Origin: UMGS755 sp045595795
Lineage (GTDB): Bacteria; Bacillota; Clostridia; UBA1381; UBA9506
Length of the DNA: 64,000 bases
Direction of reading: 5' to 3'
Assembly (NCBI GenBank): GCA_045595795.1
Contig: JAZOBC010000037.1
Span: forward strand, 1-64,000
Below the pieces are notes generated by a model. That model searched no databases. It was not told where the DNA came from and saw only the letters and a program-made list of their open reading frames with translations. Made by a program: the position numbers and the translations under genes. Each line of letters opens with the position of its first letter. Positions within the stretch are counted from its first letter, which is position 1. Positions 33,915 to 42,314 of this stretch are shown here, one piece after another.

Positions 33915-36086
33915 ATGTCGAAAATATTAGTCTTAGCTGAAAAACCCTCTGTGGGAAAAGAACTGGCTCGTGTCCTCGGTTGCCGCAAGCGCAACGATGG
34001 CTACTTTGTGGGAGAACAATATATTGTTACATGGGCGTTGGGGCATTTGGTCACACTCGCCGCACCGGAGCATTACGGCAAGCAATATAAAAGCTGGAGA
34101 ATGGCAGACCTGCCCATGCTACCCGATAAAATGGCATTAGAGGTCATTCCTGAAACAAAAAAACAATATTCCGTTGTGAGAACACTGCTAAAGAGTGATG
34201 AGGTCAGTTCCTTAATCATCGCCACGGATGCCGGTCGTGAAGGTGAGCTGGTAGCACGTTGGATTCTTGCGAAAGCCGGCTTTAAAAAGCCTATACAAAG
34301 ATTGTGGATTTCTTCTCAAACTGATAAGGCAATTCGTGAAGGATTCCAGAACTTAAAAGACGGTAAAGCATATGATAACCTATATCAATCAGCACAAGCA
34401 CGCGCTGAAGCGGATTGGCTTGTGGGCTTAAATGTGACACGCGCGCTGACCTGCAAATATAATGCGCAACTCTCAGCCGGCCGTGTGCAGACCCCCACCC
34501 TTGCCATGATTGTGGAACGAGAAAACGCCATTTTACGTTTTGTGCCAAAAGATTATTATAATGTAAAAGCTGATTTAGGCATTTTCACCGTCACATATCG
34601 TGACAAAAACAATCAAACTGCCATCACAAAACGGGAAAATGCCGAGGCTATTGCTGCTGCAATACGCGGCAAATCATTTCGACTGGATACGCTTTCTAAG
34701 ACAAACAAAAAAACACCGCCACCAACTCTTTATGATTTAACCGAACTGCAAAGAGATGCTAATAAGCTCTATGGACTCACACCCAAAGAAACGCTTTCTG
34801 TGATGCAATCGCTTTATGAGCGTCACAAGGCGTTAACCTACCCCCGAACAGACTCTCGCTACCTGACTGATGATATTGTTCCTACGCTCACAGACCGTGT
34901 CCGTGCGGTAGCATTCGGAGATTTCTCATCTATTTGCGGCAGCATTTTAAAAGAGAAACGAACCATTGCCAAAAACTGCGTTAACAACGCCAAGGTAACG
35001 GATCATCACGCCATTATTCCCACGGAACAAGGTGTGAATTACATGGATTTAAACGACAACGAACGAAAAATTTATCGTTTGGTTGTGCTGCGCTTTTTAA
35101 CCTGCTTTTTTGACGCTTACCAATACTGCTCCATCAAAGCAGAGCTCAGTTGCGAGGGCTATACCTTTACTGCCGCCGGCAGAGAAATTTTAGACAAGGG
35201 CTGGAAAAAGGTTTATGATGAAAAAGACGAAGAAGAGGATGAGGAACAAACTCTGCCTTCTCTTTCAGAAGGGGATGTTTTTGCCTGCAAAAACGTGTTA
35301 GTAAAAAGTGGTAAAACCACGCCTCCTGCCCGTTATACCGAGGCAACACTACTTTCTGCCATGGAAAATCCTGCTGCATTTATTGAGGATAAGTCCATGC
35401 GTGAATATATTGGCGGTGGCTTGGGAACACCGGCAACCCGAGCAGACATCATTGAAAAGCTGTTTTCATCCTTTTACGTCGAGAAATCCGGCAAAAGCAT
35501 TGTACCAACCTCCAAGGGCAAGCAACTCATTAATTTAGTACCCACCGATTTAAAAGAACCGCTTCTTACCGCTAAATGGGAACAAACCTTAGACGGCATC
35601 AGCAAGGGCACCGCCGACAAGAGAGCCTTTATCAAAGAAATCAAAGGCTACACCGGCGAGCTGATTCAAACCGTGATACGGGAAGAAAAACGTTATGTGC
35701 ACGATAACGTTTCCACAACCCCCTGCCCCGTCTGCGGCAAAATGCTTCTTTCTGTGAACGGCAAAAAAGGTAAAATGCTGGTTTGTCAGGACCGCGATTG
35801 CAGCTATCGGCAAAACATCAGCACAAAAACCGGTGTTCGCTGCCCGAATTGTCACAAACCCATGGAACTTTACGGTGAAGGAGACAAACGCACCTATATT
35901 TGCCCCTGCGGCTATCGCGAAAAGTTTGCTGCTTATCAAAACAAAAGAAAAAACGAAGGTGGCGGTGCTTCTAAGCATGAAGTCCAGCGGTATCTCCGTC
36001 AGCAAAACAGTCAAAAAACAGAAGAAAAAACCGCTATGCAGTTGGCGTTCGAAAAAGCCATAGCAGCAAATAAAAACAGAAAATAA
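33915..36086 (+). CDS. topB: DNA topoisomerase III (type IA)
   Basis: A 723-residue type IA topoisomerase that cuts one strand and resolves recombination and replication intermediates. The Toprim domain opens VLAEKPSVGKELARVLG and includes the acidic IIATDAGREGE. The catalytic tyrosine is Y309 in ALTYPRTDS. The C-terminus has two four-cysteine zinc-ribbon-like units (CPVC...CQDRDC and CPNC...CPCG). The ATG at 33915 follows AAGGAG; an in-frame start 78 nt upstream has none. Plasmid-borne versions exist, but the neighbours here are chromosomal. Confidence 0.94.
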   Translation: MSKILVLAEKPSVGKELARVLGCRKRNDGYFVGEQYIVTWALGHLVTLAAPEHYGKQYKSWRMADLPMLPDKMALEVIPETKKQYSVVRTLLKSDEVSSLIIATDAGREGELVARWILAKAGFKKPIQRLWISSQTDKAIREGFQNLKDGKAYDNLYQSAQARAEADWLVGLNVTRALTCKYNAQLSAGRVQTPTLAMIVERENAILRFVPKDYYNVKADLGIFTVTYRDKNNQTAITKRENAEAIAAAIRGKSFRLDTLSKTNKKTPPPTLYDLTELQRDANKLYGLTPKETLSVMQSLYERHKALTYPRTDSRYLTDDIVPTLTDRVRAVAFGDFSSICGSILKEKRTIAKNCVNNAKVTDHHAIIPTEQGVNYMDLNDNERKIYRLVVLRFLTCFFDAYQYCSIKAELSCEGYTFTAAGREILDKGWKKVYDEKDEEEDEEQTLPSLSEGDVFACKNVLVKSGKTTPPARYTEATLLSAMENPAAFIEDKSMREYIGGGLGTPATRADIIEKLFSSFYVEKSGKSIVPTSKGKQLINLVPTDLKEPLLTAKWEQTLDGISKGTADKRAFIKEIKGYTGELIQTVIREEKRYVHDNVSTTPCPVCGKMLLSVNGKKGKMLVCQDRDCSYRQNISTKTGVRCPNCHKPMELYGEGDKRTYICPCGYREKFAAYQNKRKNEGGGASKHEVQRYLRQQNSQKTEEKTAMQLAFEKAIAANKNRK

Positions 36087-36097
36087 CTGTTAGCTTA

Positions 36098-36126
36098 TTG
36101 CAATTCCCTTGGTTTTGCAGTATAAT
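36098..36126 (+). promoter_or_regulatory. Promoter of the mgtE leader
   Basis: TTGCAA (36098-36103), 17 bp, TATAAT (36121-36126). The start expected near 36133 gives a leader of about 137 nt. Confidence 0.8.
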
Positions 36127-36132
36127 ATAGTA

Positions 36133-36269
36133 TAGCTAATTTTAATACTAAAAAAGAAATGGAGGCGCGTGTATGGATACCGTTCCTGGGCGACAGAAAG
36201 ACCGAATACAAACAAATTGGGAACGCATAGCACTCGCCTAAGCCATGACGTTCCCGGAAAGGAATGTCT
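36133..36269 (+). promoter_or_regulatory. Putative translational attenuator in the mgtE leader
   Basis: Three pairings compete. Stem 1:2 pairs CGTTCC (36181-36186) with GGAACG (36220-36225), and is extended outward by AGGCG/CGCCT, GTG/CAC and TATG/CATA, which bury the leader-ORF start. Stem 2:3 pairs GGGAACG (36219-36225) with CGTTCCC (36249-36255). Stem 3:4 pairs GACGTTCC (36247-36254) with GGAATGTC (36261-36268) and encloses the mgtE ribosome-binding site AAAGGA (36258-36263). A ribosome held early in the leader ORF would favour 2:3 and expose mgtE. It does not match the M-box consensus I know. Structure is read by eye, not computed. Confidence 0.65.
36173..36241 (+). CDS. Putative 22-residue leader peptide upstream of mgtE
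   Basis: ATG at 36173 to TAA at 36239-36241. GGAGG (36161-36165) lies 7 nt before the ATG, an ideal spacing. The peptide begins MDTVPGRQKDR and ends NWERIALA: charged and soluble, with one proline and two aspartates near the start. It covers two arms of the competing stems, and its stop lies 28 nt before the mgtE ATG. The arrangement recalls leader ORFs in front of Mg transporter genes such as mgtL of Salmonella, with no sequence similarity. No evidence yet that it is translated. Confidence 0.55.
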   Translation: MDTVPGRQKDRIQTNWERIALA

Positions 36270-37655
36270 ATGGAAGAAACAAAAACCTTAATGGAAGCCG
36301 AAGCCGCAGAAGAAACGCTGCATGATATGGTTGAGCTCTTGTTGTCACAAAAGCAATATGCCAAAATCAGATTTCTGCTTGCAGACGTGAACTATGTGGA
36401 TATTGAATCACTTCTGGCAGATTTTTCGCCGCAGGAAGCGCTGCGGATTTTTCGCATGCTGCCTAAAGAAACCGCAGCAGAAGTTTTCACAGAAATGGAC
36501 AGCGACATGCAGCAATACATCGTTGAATCTATCACCGATGCCGAAATCGAGCACATTTTAGACGAGCTGTTCATGGACGATACAGTTGACTTTTTGGAGG
36601 AAATGCCTGCTAATGTTGTAAAGCGCGTTTTGCGGCATACAGATGAAACCACACGCAAAATCATTAATCAACTGCTGCAATATCCCGACGACTGCGCCGG
36701 TAGCATCATGACCACAGAGTTTGTGGATTTAAAAAGAGAAATGACAGCCGGCGAAGCATTAGAGCGAATTCGTAGAACCGGCGTTGACAAGGAAACCATT
36801 AACACCTGCTATGTGCTGAATCCTCAGCGAAAATTAGAAGGTGTCGTTTCTATTCGCACGCTTATTTTATCAGACCCTAATGCAAAAATGTATGATTTGA
36901 TGGACACCAACATCAAAATCATTCACACCTTAGACGATCAGGAAACAACTGCCTATCTGTTTAAAAAATATGACCTTTTATCCATGCCGGTTGTCGATAC
37001 CGAAAACCGTTTAGTCGGCATCATTACCATTGACGATATTGTGGACGTCATCGAGCAAGAAAATACGGAGGACTTCCACAAAATGGCGGCCATTACACCT
37101 TCTGAAGAGCCTTACCTAAAAACCGGTGTGTTTACCCTGGCAAAAAATAGAATCACATGGCTCATGGTATTGATGATTTCTGCCACCTTCACCGGCTCAA
37201 TCATTCAGTATTTTGAAGGAACGCTGAGTCAAGTGGTAGCGCTGACCACTTATATCCCCATGCTCATGGGAACAAGCGGTAATGCCGGTAACCAGTCTTC
37301 CACCATGATTATCCGAAGCTTAGCCCTCAACGAACTTGAATTTTCAGATATACTAAAAGTGCTTTGGAAAGAATTTCGGGTGGGTGTTGTCACTTCCCTG
37401 CTGCTTTCCGTCGTCAACTTTGCCCGTATTATGATTTTCGACAGAGTGGGACTGCTTGTGGCACTCACTGTTTGCTTCAGTCTTTTCTGCATTGTCTGTC
37501 TGGCAAAAATGGTTGGCGGTATCTTGCCGATTTTAGCCGAAAAAGTGCATTTGGACCCGGTGATTATGGCAAGTCCCATCATCACAACCATTTTAGATGC
37601 TGTCTCTTTGATTATTTACTTCCAGTTTGCAACTGCCTTTTTGGGTATTGCCTGA
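36270..37655 (+). CDS. mgtE: Magnesium transporter MgtE
   Basis: A Mg2+ channel gated by cytoplasmic Mg2+. It has an N-terminal helical domain (about 20-130, with the FLEEMPANVVKRVL repeat), two CBS domains (about 135-255, ending GIITIDDIVDVIEQENTEDF) and five C-terminal helices (about 290-460) with the pore motif MGTSGNAGNQSS. The ATG at 36270 is preferred over the one at 36264: AAAGGA ends at 36263, leaving 6 nt for the later ATG and none for the earlier. Expression is probably set by the upstream attenuator. Confidence 0.94.
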   Translation: MEETKTLMEAEAAEETLHDMVELLLSQKQYAKIRFLLADVNYVDIESLLADFSPQEALRIFRMLPKETAAEVFTEMDSDMQQYIVESITDAEIEHILDELFMDDTVDFLEEMPANVVKRVLRHTDETTRKIINQLLQYPDDCAGSIMTTEFVDLKREMTAGEALERIRRTGVDKETINTCYVLNPQRKLEGVVSIRTLILSDPNAKMYDLMDTNIKIIHTLDDQETTAYLFKKYDLLSMPVVDTENRLVGIITIDDIVDVIEQENTEDFHKMAAITPSEEPYLKTGVFTLAKNRITWLMVLMISATFTGSIIQYFEGTLSQVVALTTYIPMLMGTSGNAGNQSSTMIIRSLALNELEFSDILKVLWKEFRVGVVTSLLLSVVNFARIMIFDRVGLLVALTVCFSLFCIVCLAKMVGGILPILAEKVHLDPVIMASPIITTILDAVSLIIYFQFATAFLGIA

Positions 37656-37783
37656 GCTATTCGGGATATACTAACACATAGAAAGAAATTTGTAAAAACT
37701 GTTTAGTTTTTTCTAAAGACAAACCAAGAGGAAGAAGCTACAATATAGTTACGATGAGGTAACAGATATTCAGGAGGCACTTT

Positions 37784-38473
37784 ATGCCGTTTTTCTATTA
37801 TGATTCTTATTATTTAATTTTGGTTTTACCGGCACTGCTGATTGCCATGTTTGCACAGTTTAAGGTGCAGAGCACTTTTAAAAAATATGCTTCGGTGATG
37901 AGCCGACGTGGCAAAACTGCCGCCGAAATCACACGGCAAATTTTAAATGATAACGGTCTGCATCACATATCAATCGAACGTGTTGGCGGACAGCTGACAG
38001 ACCACTTCGACCCAAGAACAAACGTCATCTGTCTGTCGGATTCAGTACATGACAGCACCTCAGTAGCTTCCATCGGCGTTGCTGCACACGAAGCAGGTCA
38101 TGCGGTTCAGCATGCTGTGGGCTATGTGCCCATTCGCCTGCGAAATGCGGTGTTGCCTGTTGCAAACTTGGGTTCAAGGCTTGCACTTCCGATTATTTTA
38201 GTTGGTCTTTTAATGAGTTTTCAACCTCTTGTTTCTGCCGGCATTCTTTTATTTTCGGCTTTGGTTTTGTTCCAATTAGTAACGCTGCCGGTTGAATTTA
38301 ACGCCAGTCGCCGCGCCATTTCAACATTGCGAGCAAATCACACTTTAGATGAAACTGAACTGGCCGGTAGCAAGAAAGTGTTGACTGCTGCAGCAATGAC
38401 CTATGTAGCTTCAGCATTGGTTTCTGCCATGCAGCTTCTCAGACTGGTTCTGTTATCAAAAAGAAGACGTTAA
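37784..38473 (+). CDS. YugP-type membrane zinc metallopeptidase
   Basis: A 229-residue membrane protein of the Zn_peptidase_2/YugP family. An N-terminal helix (YYLILVLPALLIAMF) is followed by a cytoplasmic segment with HFDPRTNVICLS and the zinc motif HEAGH (102-106), then two helices (about 130-170) and a C-terminal helix. The substrate is unknown. GGAGG lies 7 nt before the ATG. The 128-bp gap to mgtE contains a weak -10 (TACAAT) and no strong terminator. Confidence 0.88.
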   Translation: MPFFYYDSYYLILVLPALLIAMFAQFKVQSTFKKYASVMSRRGKTAAEITRQILNDNGLHHISIERVGGQLTDHFDPRTNVICLSDSVHDSTSVASIGVAAHEAGHAVQHAVGYVPIRLRNAVLPVANLGSRLALPIILVGLLMSFQPLVSAGILLFSALVLFQLVTLPVEFNASRRAISTLRANHTLDETELAGSKKVLTAAAMTYVASALVSAMQLLRLVLLSKRRR

Positions 38474-38512
38474 TAAAATTATAATAACATAAATTTTTTA
38501 GGAGGCTACCCT

Positions 38513-39250
38513 ATGAAAGCAATCGTTTTAGGTGCAGGCAAAGGAACACGTCTGCAATCCGAAAAATTTCAAATGCCAAAGGTTTTGCGTCAGGCAAACG
38601 GCCGCGCGCTGATTGACTATGTATTAGAGCATATCAATTTTATTCCGCAAGAAGATACCGTTGTGGTGGTTGGCTATAAAAAAGAAGCTGTCCGTGAGGC
38701 TTTAGCCGGTGGCAAATATCTGTTCTCTGACCAGGACCAGCAGCTCGGAACAGGTCACGCTGTGAACTGCGCGCGCGACCATTTTGAGGGTTATCAGGGT
38801 GATGTGCTCGTGCTCTACGGCGATATGCCTCTCTTATCTAAGGCTACATATCAAAAAATCATTGACACACATGCACAAACCGGATCTGACTGCACCATCA
38901 TGACCGCCGTTGTGGACGATCCCCTGCCGTACGGTCGCATTATCAAGGATGAAAACGGCAATTTGGTTGATATTGTTGAGACCAAGGACTGTACCCCCGA
39001 ACAGCTTGCCGTGAAAGAGCTGAACATTGGTGTATATGTTTTCCGCTCCGATTTGTTGTTTGACAACTTAAAGGAACTGAAAAATAACAACGCCCAAGGT
39101 GAATATTATCTGACGGATATCCCGAAAATTTTATTGAAAAAGGGTGCCAAAATTGCAACCTGCACTGTTTGTGATAATTCAGAAATTTTTGGTGTTAACA
39201 CCGTGGAGGATTTAGAATTTTGCGAATCGAAGCTGAAAACCGAAGCATAA
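38513..39250 (+). CDS. GlmU-like UDP-GlcNAc pyrophosphorylase domain (uridylyltransferase only)
   Basis: A 245-residue nucleotidyltransferase matching only the N-terminal half of bifunctional GlmU (about 455 residues). Motifs are LGAGKGTRLQSEKFQMPKVL, QQLGTGHAV, YGDMPLL, YGRIIKDENG and NNAQGEYYLTDI, with GVNTVEDLE near the end. It should form UDP-GlcNAc from GlcNAc-1-P and UTP. There is no left-handed beta-helix acetyltransferase domain and no remnant follows; the next gene starts inside its 3' end. GGAGG lies 6 nt before the ATG. Confidence 0.88.
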   Translation: MKAIVLGAGKGTRLQSEKFQMPKVLRQANGRALIDYVLEHINFIPQEDTVVVVGYKKEAVREALAGGKYLFSDQDQQLGTGHAVNCARDHFEGYQGDVLVLYGDMPLLSKATYQKIIDTHAQTGSDCTIMTAVVDDPLPYGRIIKDENGNLVDIVETKDCTPEQLAVKELNIGVYVFRSDLLFDNLKELKNNNAQGEYYLTDIPKILLKKGAKIATCTVCDNSEIFGVNTVEDLEFCESKLKTEA

Positions 39251-39771
39251 TATTGCCCCAAACGCAGATTTATACCGGCGACGGCAAAGGGAAAACGACT
39301 GCCGCGATTGGTGCCGGTATTCGCGCTGCGGGTCATGGATATACGATATGTATGATTCAGTTTTTAAAGGATGCGCCCACGGGTGAGCTAAAAGCTCTAT
39401 CGCAAATTCCTAACTTCACCGTGTTTCGGTTTCAAAAAGAGGCGAAAGGCTTCTTCTGGAACATGACTGAAGCGCAAAAAAAGAAACTTACCGCCGAAAC
39501 AGACAAAGCGTTTTGCTATGCTGAAACGAGAATAAAAAACAAGGACTGCGACCTGTTGATTTTAGATGAAATTTTAGGTTGTCTATCTTGCGGTATCATT
39601 GAAGAAGAACGTCTTTTAAAGCTGATACATGCTAAAAGCTGTGAACTGATTCTCACCGGCAGGAACGTGCCGGAAAACATCGCCGCAGCAGCAGACTATG
39701 TCAGTGAAATCAAGGCTGTTAAACATCCGATGACAAAAGGAATGAATGCCCGTAAGGGAATTGAGTATTAA
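39220..39771 (+). CDS. Corrinoid adenosyltransferase (CobA/CobO/BtuR type)
   Basis: Transfers the adenosyl group of ATP to cob(I)alamin or cobyrinate to make adenosylcobalamin. The P-loop GDGKGKTTAAIG near residue 21 and the LLILDEILGCLSCGII Walker B-like block are typical; its 183 residues match the family. The proposed start is TTG at 39220, 9 nt after GGAGGA, which places the first 31 bases inside the 3' end of the uridylyltransferase gene. No other cobalamin gene is nearby and no B12 riboswitch is seen. A perfect terminator follows. Confidence 0.87.
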   Translation: MRIEAENRSIILPQTQIYTGDGKGKTTAAIGAGIRAAGHGYTICMIQFLKDAPTGELKALSQIPNFTVFRFQKEAKGFFWNMTEAQKKKLTAETDKAFCYAETRIKNKDCDLLILDEILGCLSCGIIEEERLLKLIHAKSCELILTGRNVPENIAAAADYVSEIKAVKHPMTKGMNARKGIEY

Positions 39772-39812
39772 AAAGGCTTTAGCAAAACAAAATGTTTTGC
39801 TAAAGCCTTTTT
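39770..39812. terminator. Perfect 19-bp bidirectional terminator
   Basis: 39770-39788 and 39794-39812 are exact inverted repeats around AAAAT, starting AAAAAGGC and ending GCCTTTTT. It separates the adenosyltransferase gene from the convergent YgjV-like gene. Confidence 0.9.
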
Positions 39813-39825
39813 ACTTGCTCATGAG

Positions 39826-40329
39826 TTAGTTATTAACCTTCTTTTTTCTGTCAAACCGAAGCGCCCCAATGATAATGGAAAGCATATTGAAGCTTTCAGT
39901 TAAAATACCTCCGGCAGAAAAATTCACAATATTATAAATCAGCCATAGAGGCGAAGACGGAAATGCAATGCGGCGCACCAGCTTCGGATTTCGAATACCA
40001 AAGGCAACTGTGGTCACCAGCATGCCAGCTAAGGGCAGTAACGAAATATACCCTTCCCACGTATACATAACCGCCACGATGAACACCACAGAAAAAACAA
40101 TAATACCGGGCACGGGTGAAATTTTATACTTCCCTGACATATAATACACAAAGCTTCTGACAAGGCCAAGGGCATTGAGCAAAGCCCCTGTATAAGCGTC
40201 AATCAAGTAAAAATGGATTGCAAAGCAAGCATTGGCCAAAAGCTGCAGCATCACTATTTTCTTATGTTCATTCTGCTGAAAGGACCACACAGCCAAACAA
40301 AACGCAACAATGCCAACAAATTGAGCCAT
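39826..40329 (-). CDS. Second YgjV-like small integral membrane protein
   Basis: A 167-residue membrane protein of the same family as the gene at 4288-4785: helix 1 (MAQFVGIVAFCLAVWSFQ), a QQNEHKKIVMLQ loop in place of QLKTRQKI, later PLWLIYNIVNF, and a basic tail (RFDRKKK). The two proteins are clearly related but diverged and lie 35 kb apart. GGGA lies 8 nt before the ATG at 40329. Function unknown. Confidence 0.65.
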   Translation of the reverse strand: MAQFVGIVAFCLAVWSFQQNEHKKIVMLQLLANACFAIHFYLIDAYTGALLNALGLVRSFVYYMSGKYKISPVPGIIVFSVVFIVAVMYTWEGYISLLPLAGMLVTTVAFGIRNPKLVRRIAFPSSPLWLIYNIVNFSAGGILTESFNMLSIIIGALRFDRKKKVNN

Positions 40330-40459
40330 ACATACCATCCCTTTTATTATAAAATACGAGAGTTATCTTACCATATACTACGACTTTTGTCAATGATTTT
40401 CTGACATAACATCCCATAAAAAAAGAATGAGATTTTTTAAATTATTTTTGAAAAACTAC

Positions 40460-40621
40460 TTTATTATTACAGAAAAATTTGGTATAATATATAGTAAGTG
40501 TGCTTATAAATATAAATTGACTTAATAGAATCAAAATCAGACTAAAAGTCTGCTAAATATGTACGGATATGCAAAATTTTATGATGAATTTTGTGTTTAA
40601 ATTTATAATGGAGGTTTAATT
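40460..40621 (+). promoter_or_regulatory. Promoter region and leader of rnjA
   Basis: A -10 TATAAT at 40483-40488, with only a poor -35 (TTTATT, 40460-40465), followed by a leader of about 125 nt. The leader holds a small hairpin CAGACT/AGTCTG (40538-40552) and a second AT-rich one CAAAATT/AATTTTG (40572-40593) before the GGAGG site. No known riboswitch is recognised. The stretch 40339-40459 is AT-rich and featureless. Confidence 0.5.
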
Positions 40622-42286
40622 GTGGCAAAAAATCAAAAATTGAAAATCATCCCGCTGGGAGGGCTCAATGAGATCGGAAAGAATCTGACAGTTTTTGAGT
40701 TCGGAAATGATATTGTCGTGTTAGACTGCGGCATGGCCTTCCCCGATGATAACATGCCCGGTATTGACATGGTCATTCCGGACATCAGCTATCTGGAAAA
40801 GCATCGGGATAAAATCAGAGGTATTGTATTGACCCACGGTCACGAGGACCACATTGGTGCCATCCCCTACTTTCTGAAAAAAATCAACGTTCCCATTTAC
40901 GGAACACGGTTGACCCTTGGCTTGGTGGAATGTAAGCTTAAGGAACATCATCTGCTTTCAAAAACCAAACTGGTTCGCGTTAAATCCGGCGATGTTGTAA
41001 AATTAGGTGCCTTTAAGGCAGAGTTTATTCACACCAACCACTCCATTGCCGATGCTGTAGCAATCGCCATCCACACGCCTTTAGGCATCGTGGTGCACTC
41101 CGGTGATTTTAAAATTGACTCAACACCCATTGAAGGCAGCATGATGGATGTAGCCCGTTTTGGCGAATTGGGCAGAAAAGGTGTACTAGCGCTTTTGTCT
41201 GACAGCACCAACGTAGAACGCCCCGGCTATACAATGTCAGAATCCACGGTGGGAGACACCTTTGATGATTTGTTCCGCAACTGCAACAAACGAATTTTGG
41301 TAGCAACCTTTGCTTCCAACATACATCGTGTGCAGCAAATCATCAACGCAGCTTATCGCTACGGCAGAAAGGTGGCTGTCTCCGGTAGAAGCATGGAAAA
41401 CGTTGTGGAAGTGGCCATGAATTTAGGATATATGACGGTACCGGCAGGTGTACTCATTAGCATTGATGACATTAAAAAATACCGTCCTGATCAGCTTTGT
41501 ATCATCACCACAGGCAGTCAAGGTGAAGAAATGTCTGCGCTATCGCGCATGGCGTATTCTGACCACAAAAAAGTAGAAATTGTTCGGGGAGATATGGTCA
41601 TTGTCTCGGCAAGTCCCATTCCAGGTAATGAAAAGGCTATTTCCAACGTGATTAACGAGTTGTTTAAAAAAGGTGCAGAAGTGATTTATAAATCTCTGGA
41701 GCATATTCACGTTTCCGGTCACGCCTGTCAGGAGGAACTGAAGCTGCTGCTCTCTTTAGTAAAGCCGAAGTTCTTTATTCCTGTTCATGGTGAATACAGA
41801 CACCTAAAGCTTCATGCAGCGCTGGCTGAGCGTTCCGGAATCCCCCAGAAAAACATTGTGATTTCCGACATTGGCAAGGTGATTGAAATTGGTCCTAACA
41901 GCATCAAGCAAAGTGCAACCGTGCCCTCCGGCGTCGTGTTGATCGACGGGCTTGGCGTCGGCGATGTCGGAAACATCGTCCTGCGTGACAGAAAGCATTT
42001 GGCCGAAGATGGTATCATCGTCGTTGTGGTTACACTTGCCAAGCGAACCGGTGAGGTGTTGGCAGGGCCTGACGTACTTTCCCGGGGATTTGTCTATGTG
42101 AGAGAGTCTGAGGACCTAATGGAAGAAGCCAAAATGGTGGCACGAACTGCTCTGGATAAATGTGTCGATAAAAAAGTCACCGACTGGACCGGCATTAAAA
42201 ATGCCATGAAAAACAGCATGAGCGACTTTATTTATACCAAAACCAAGCGCAAGCCAATGGTTATGCCGATTATTATGGAAGTTTAA
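40622..42286 (+). CDS. rnjA: Ribonuclease J
   Basis: A metallo-beta-lactamase/beta-CASP RNase with 5'-3' exonuclease and endonuclease activity in mRNA turnover and rRNA maturation. Its 554 residues show the zinc motif HGHEDH (72-77), IIPLGGLNEIGKN at the start, HSGDFKID, the beta-CASP segment SASPIPGNEKAI and HVSGHACQEELK with FIPVHGEYRHL. The start is GTG at 40622 after GGAGG. Only one RNase J gene is present in the window. It heads a probable operon with metK, 28 bp downstream. Confidence 0.95.
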   Translation: MAKNQKLKIIPLGGLNEIGKNLTVFEFGNDIVVLDCGMAFPDDNMPGIDMVIPDISYLEKHRDKIRGIVLTHGHEDHIGAIPYFLKKINVPIYGTRLTLGLVECKLKEHHLLSKTKLVRVKSGDVVKLGAFKAEFIHTNHSIADAVAIAIHTPLGIVVHSGDFKIDSTPIEGSMMDVARFGELGRKGVLALLSDSTNVERPGYTMSESTVGDTFDDLFRNCNKRILVATFASNIHRVQQIINAAYRYGRKVAVSGRSMENVVEVAMNLGYMTVPAGVLISIDDIKKYRPDQLCIITTGSQGEEMSALSRMAYSDHKKVEIVRGDMVIVSASPIPGNEKAISNVINELFKKGAEVIYKSLEHIHVSGHACQEELKLLLSLVKPKFFIPVHGEYRHLKLHAALAERSGIPQKNIVISDIGKVIEIGPNSIKQSATVPSGVVLIDGLGVGDVGNIVLRDRKHLAEDGIIVVVVTLAKRTGEVLAGPDVLSRGFVYVRESEDLMEEAKMVARTALDKCVDKKVTDWTGIKNAMKNSMSDFIYTKTKRKPMVMPIIMEV

Positions 42287-42314
42287 AGAATAAATTTTTG
42301 TGAGGGATCTACAA

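Noticed and set aside
36133..36269. M-box (ykoK) magnesium riboswitch in front of mgtE
   Set aside because: I cannot find the conserved M-box core; the leader instead holds a small ORF and a different set of stems. A covariance-model search would settle it.
42287..42314. SAM riboswitch before metK
   Set aside because: The 28-bp gap to rnjA is too short; metK probably relies on the rnjA promoter.
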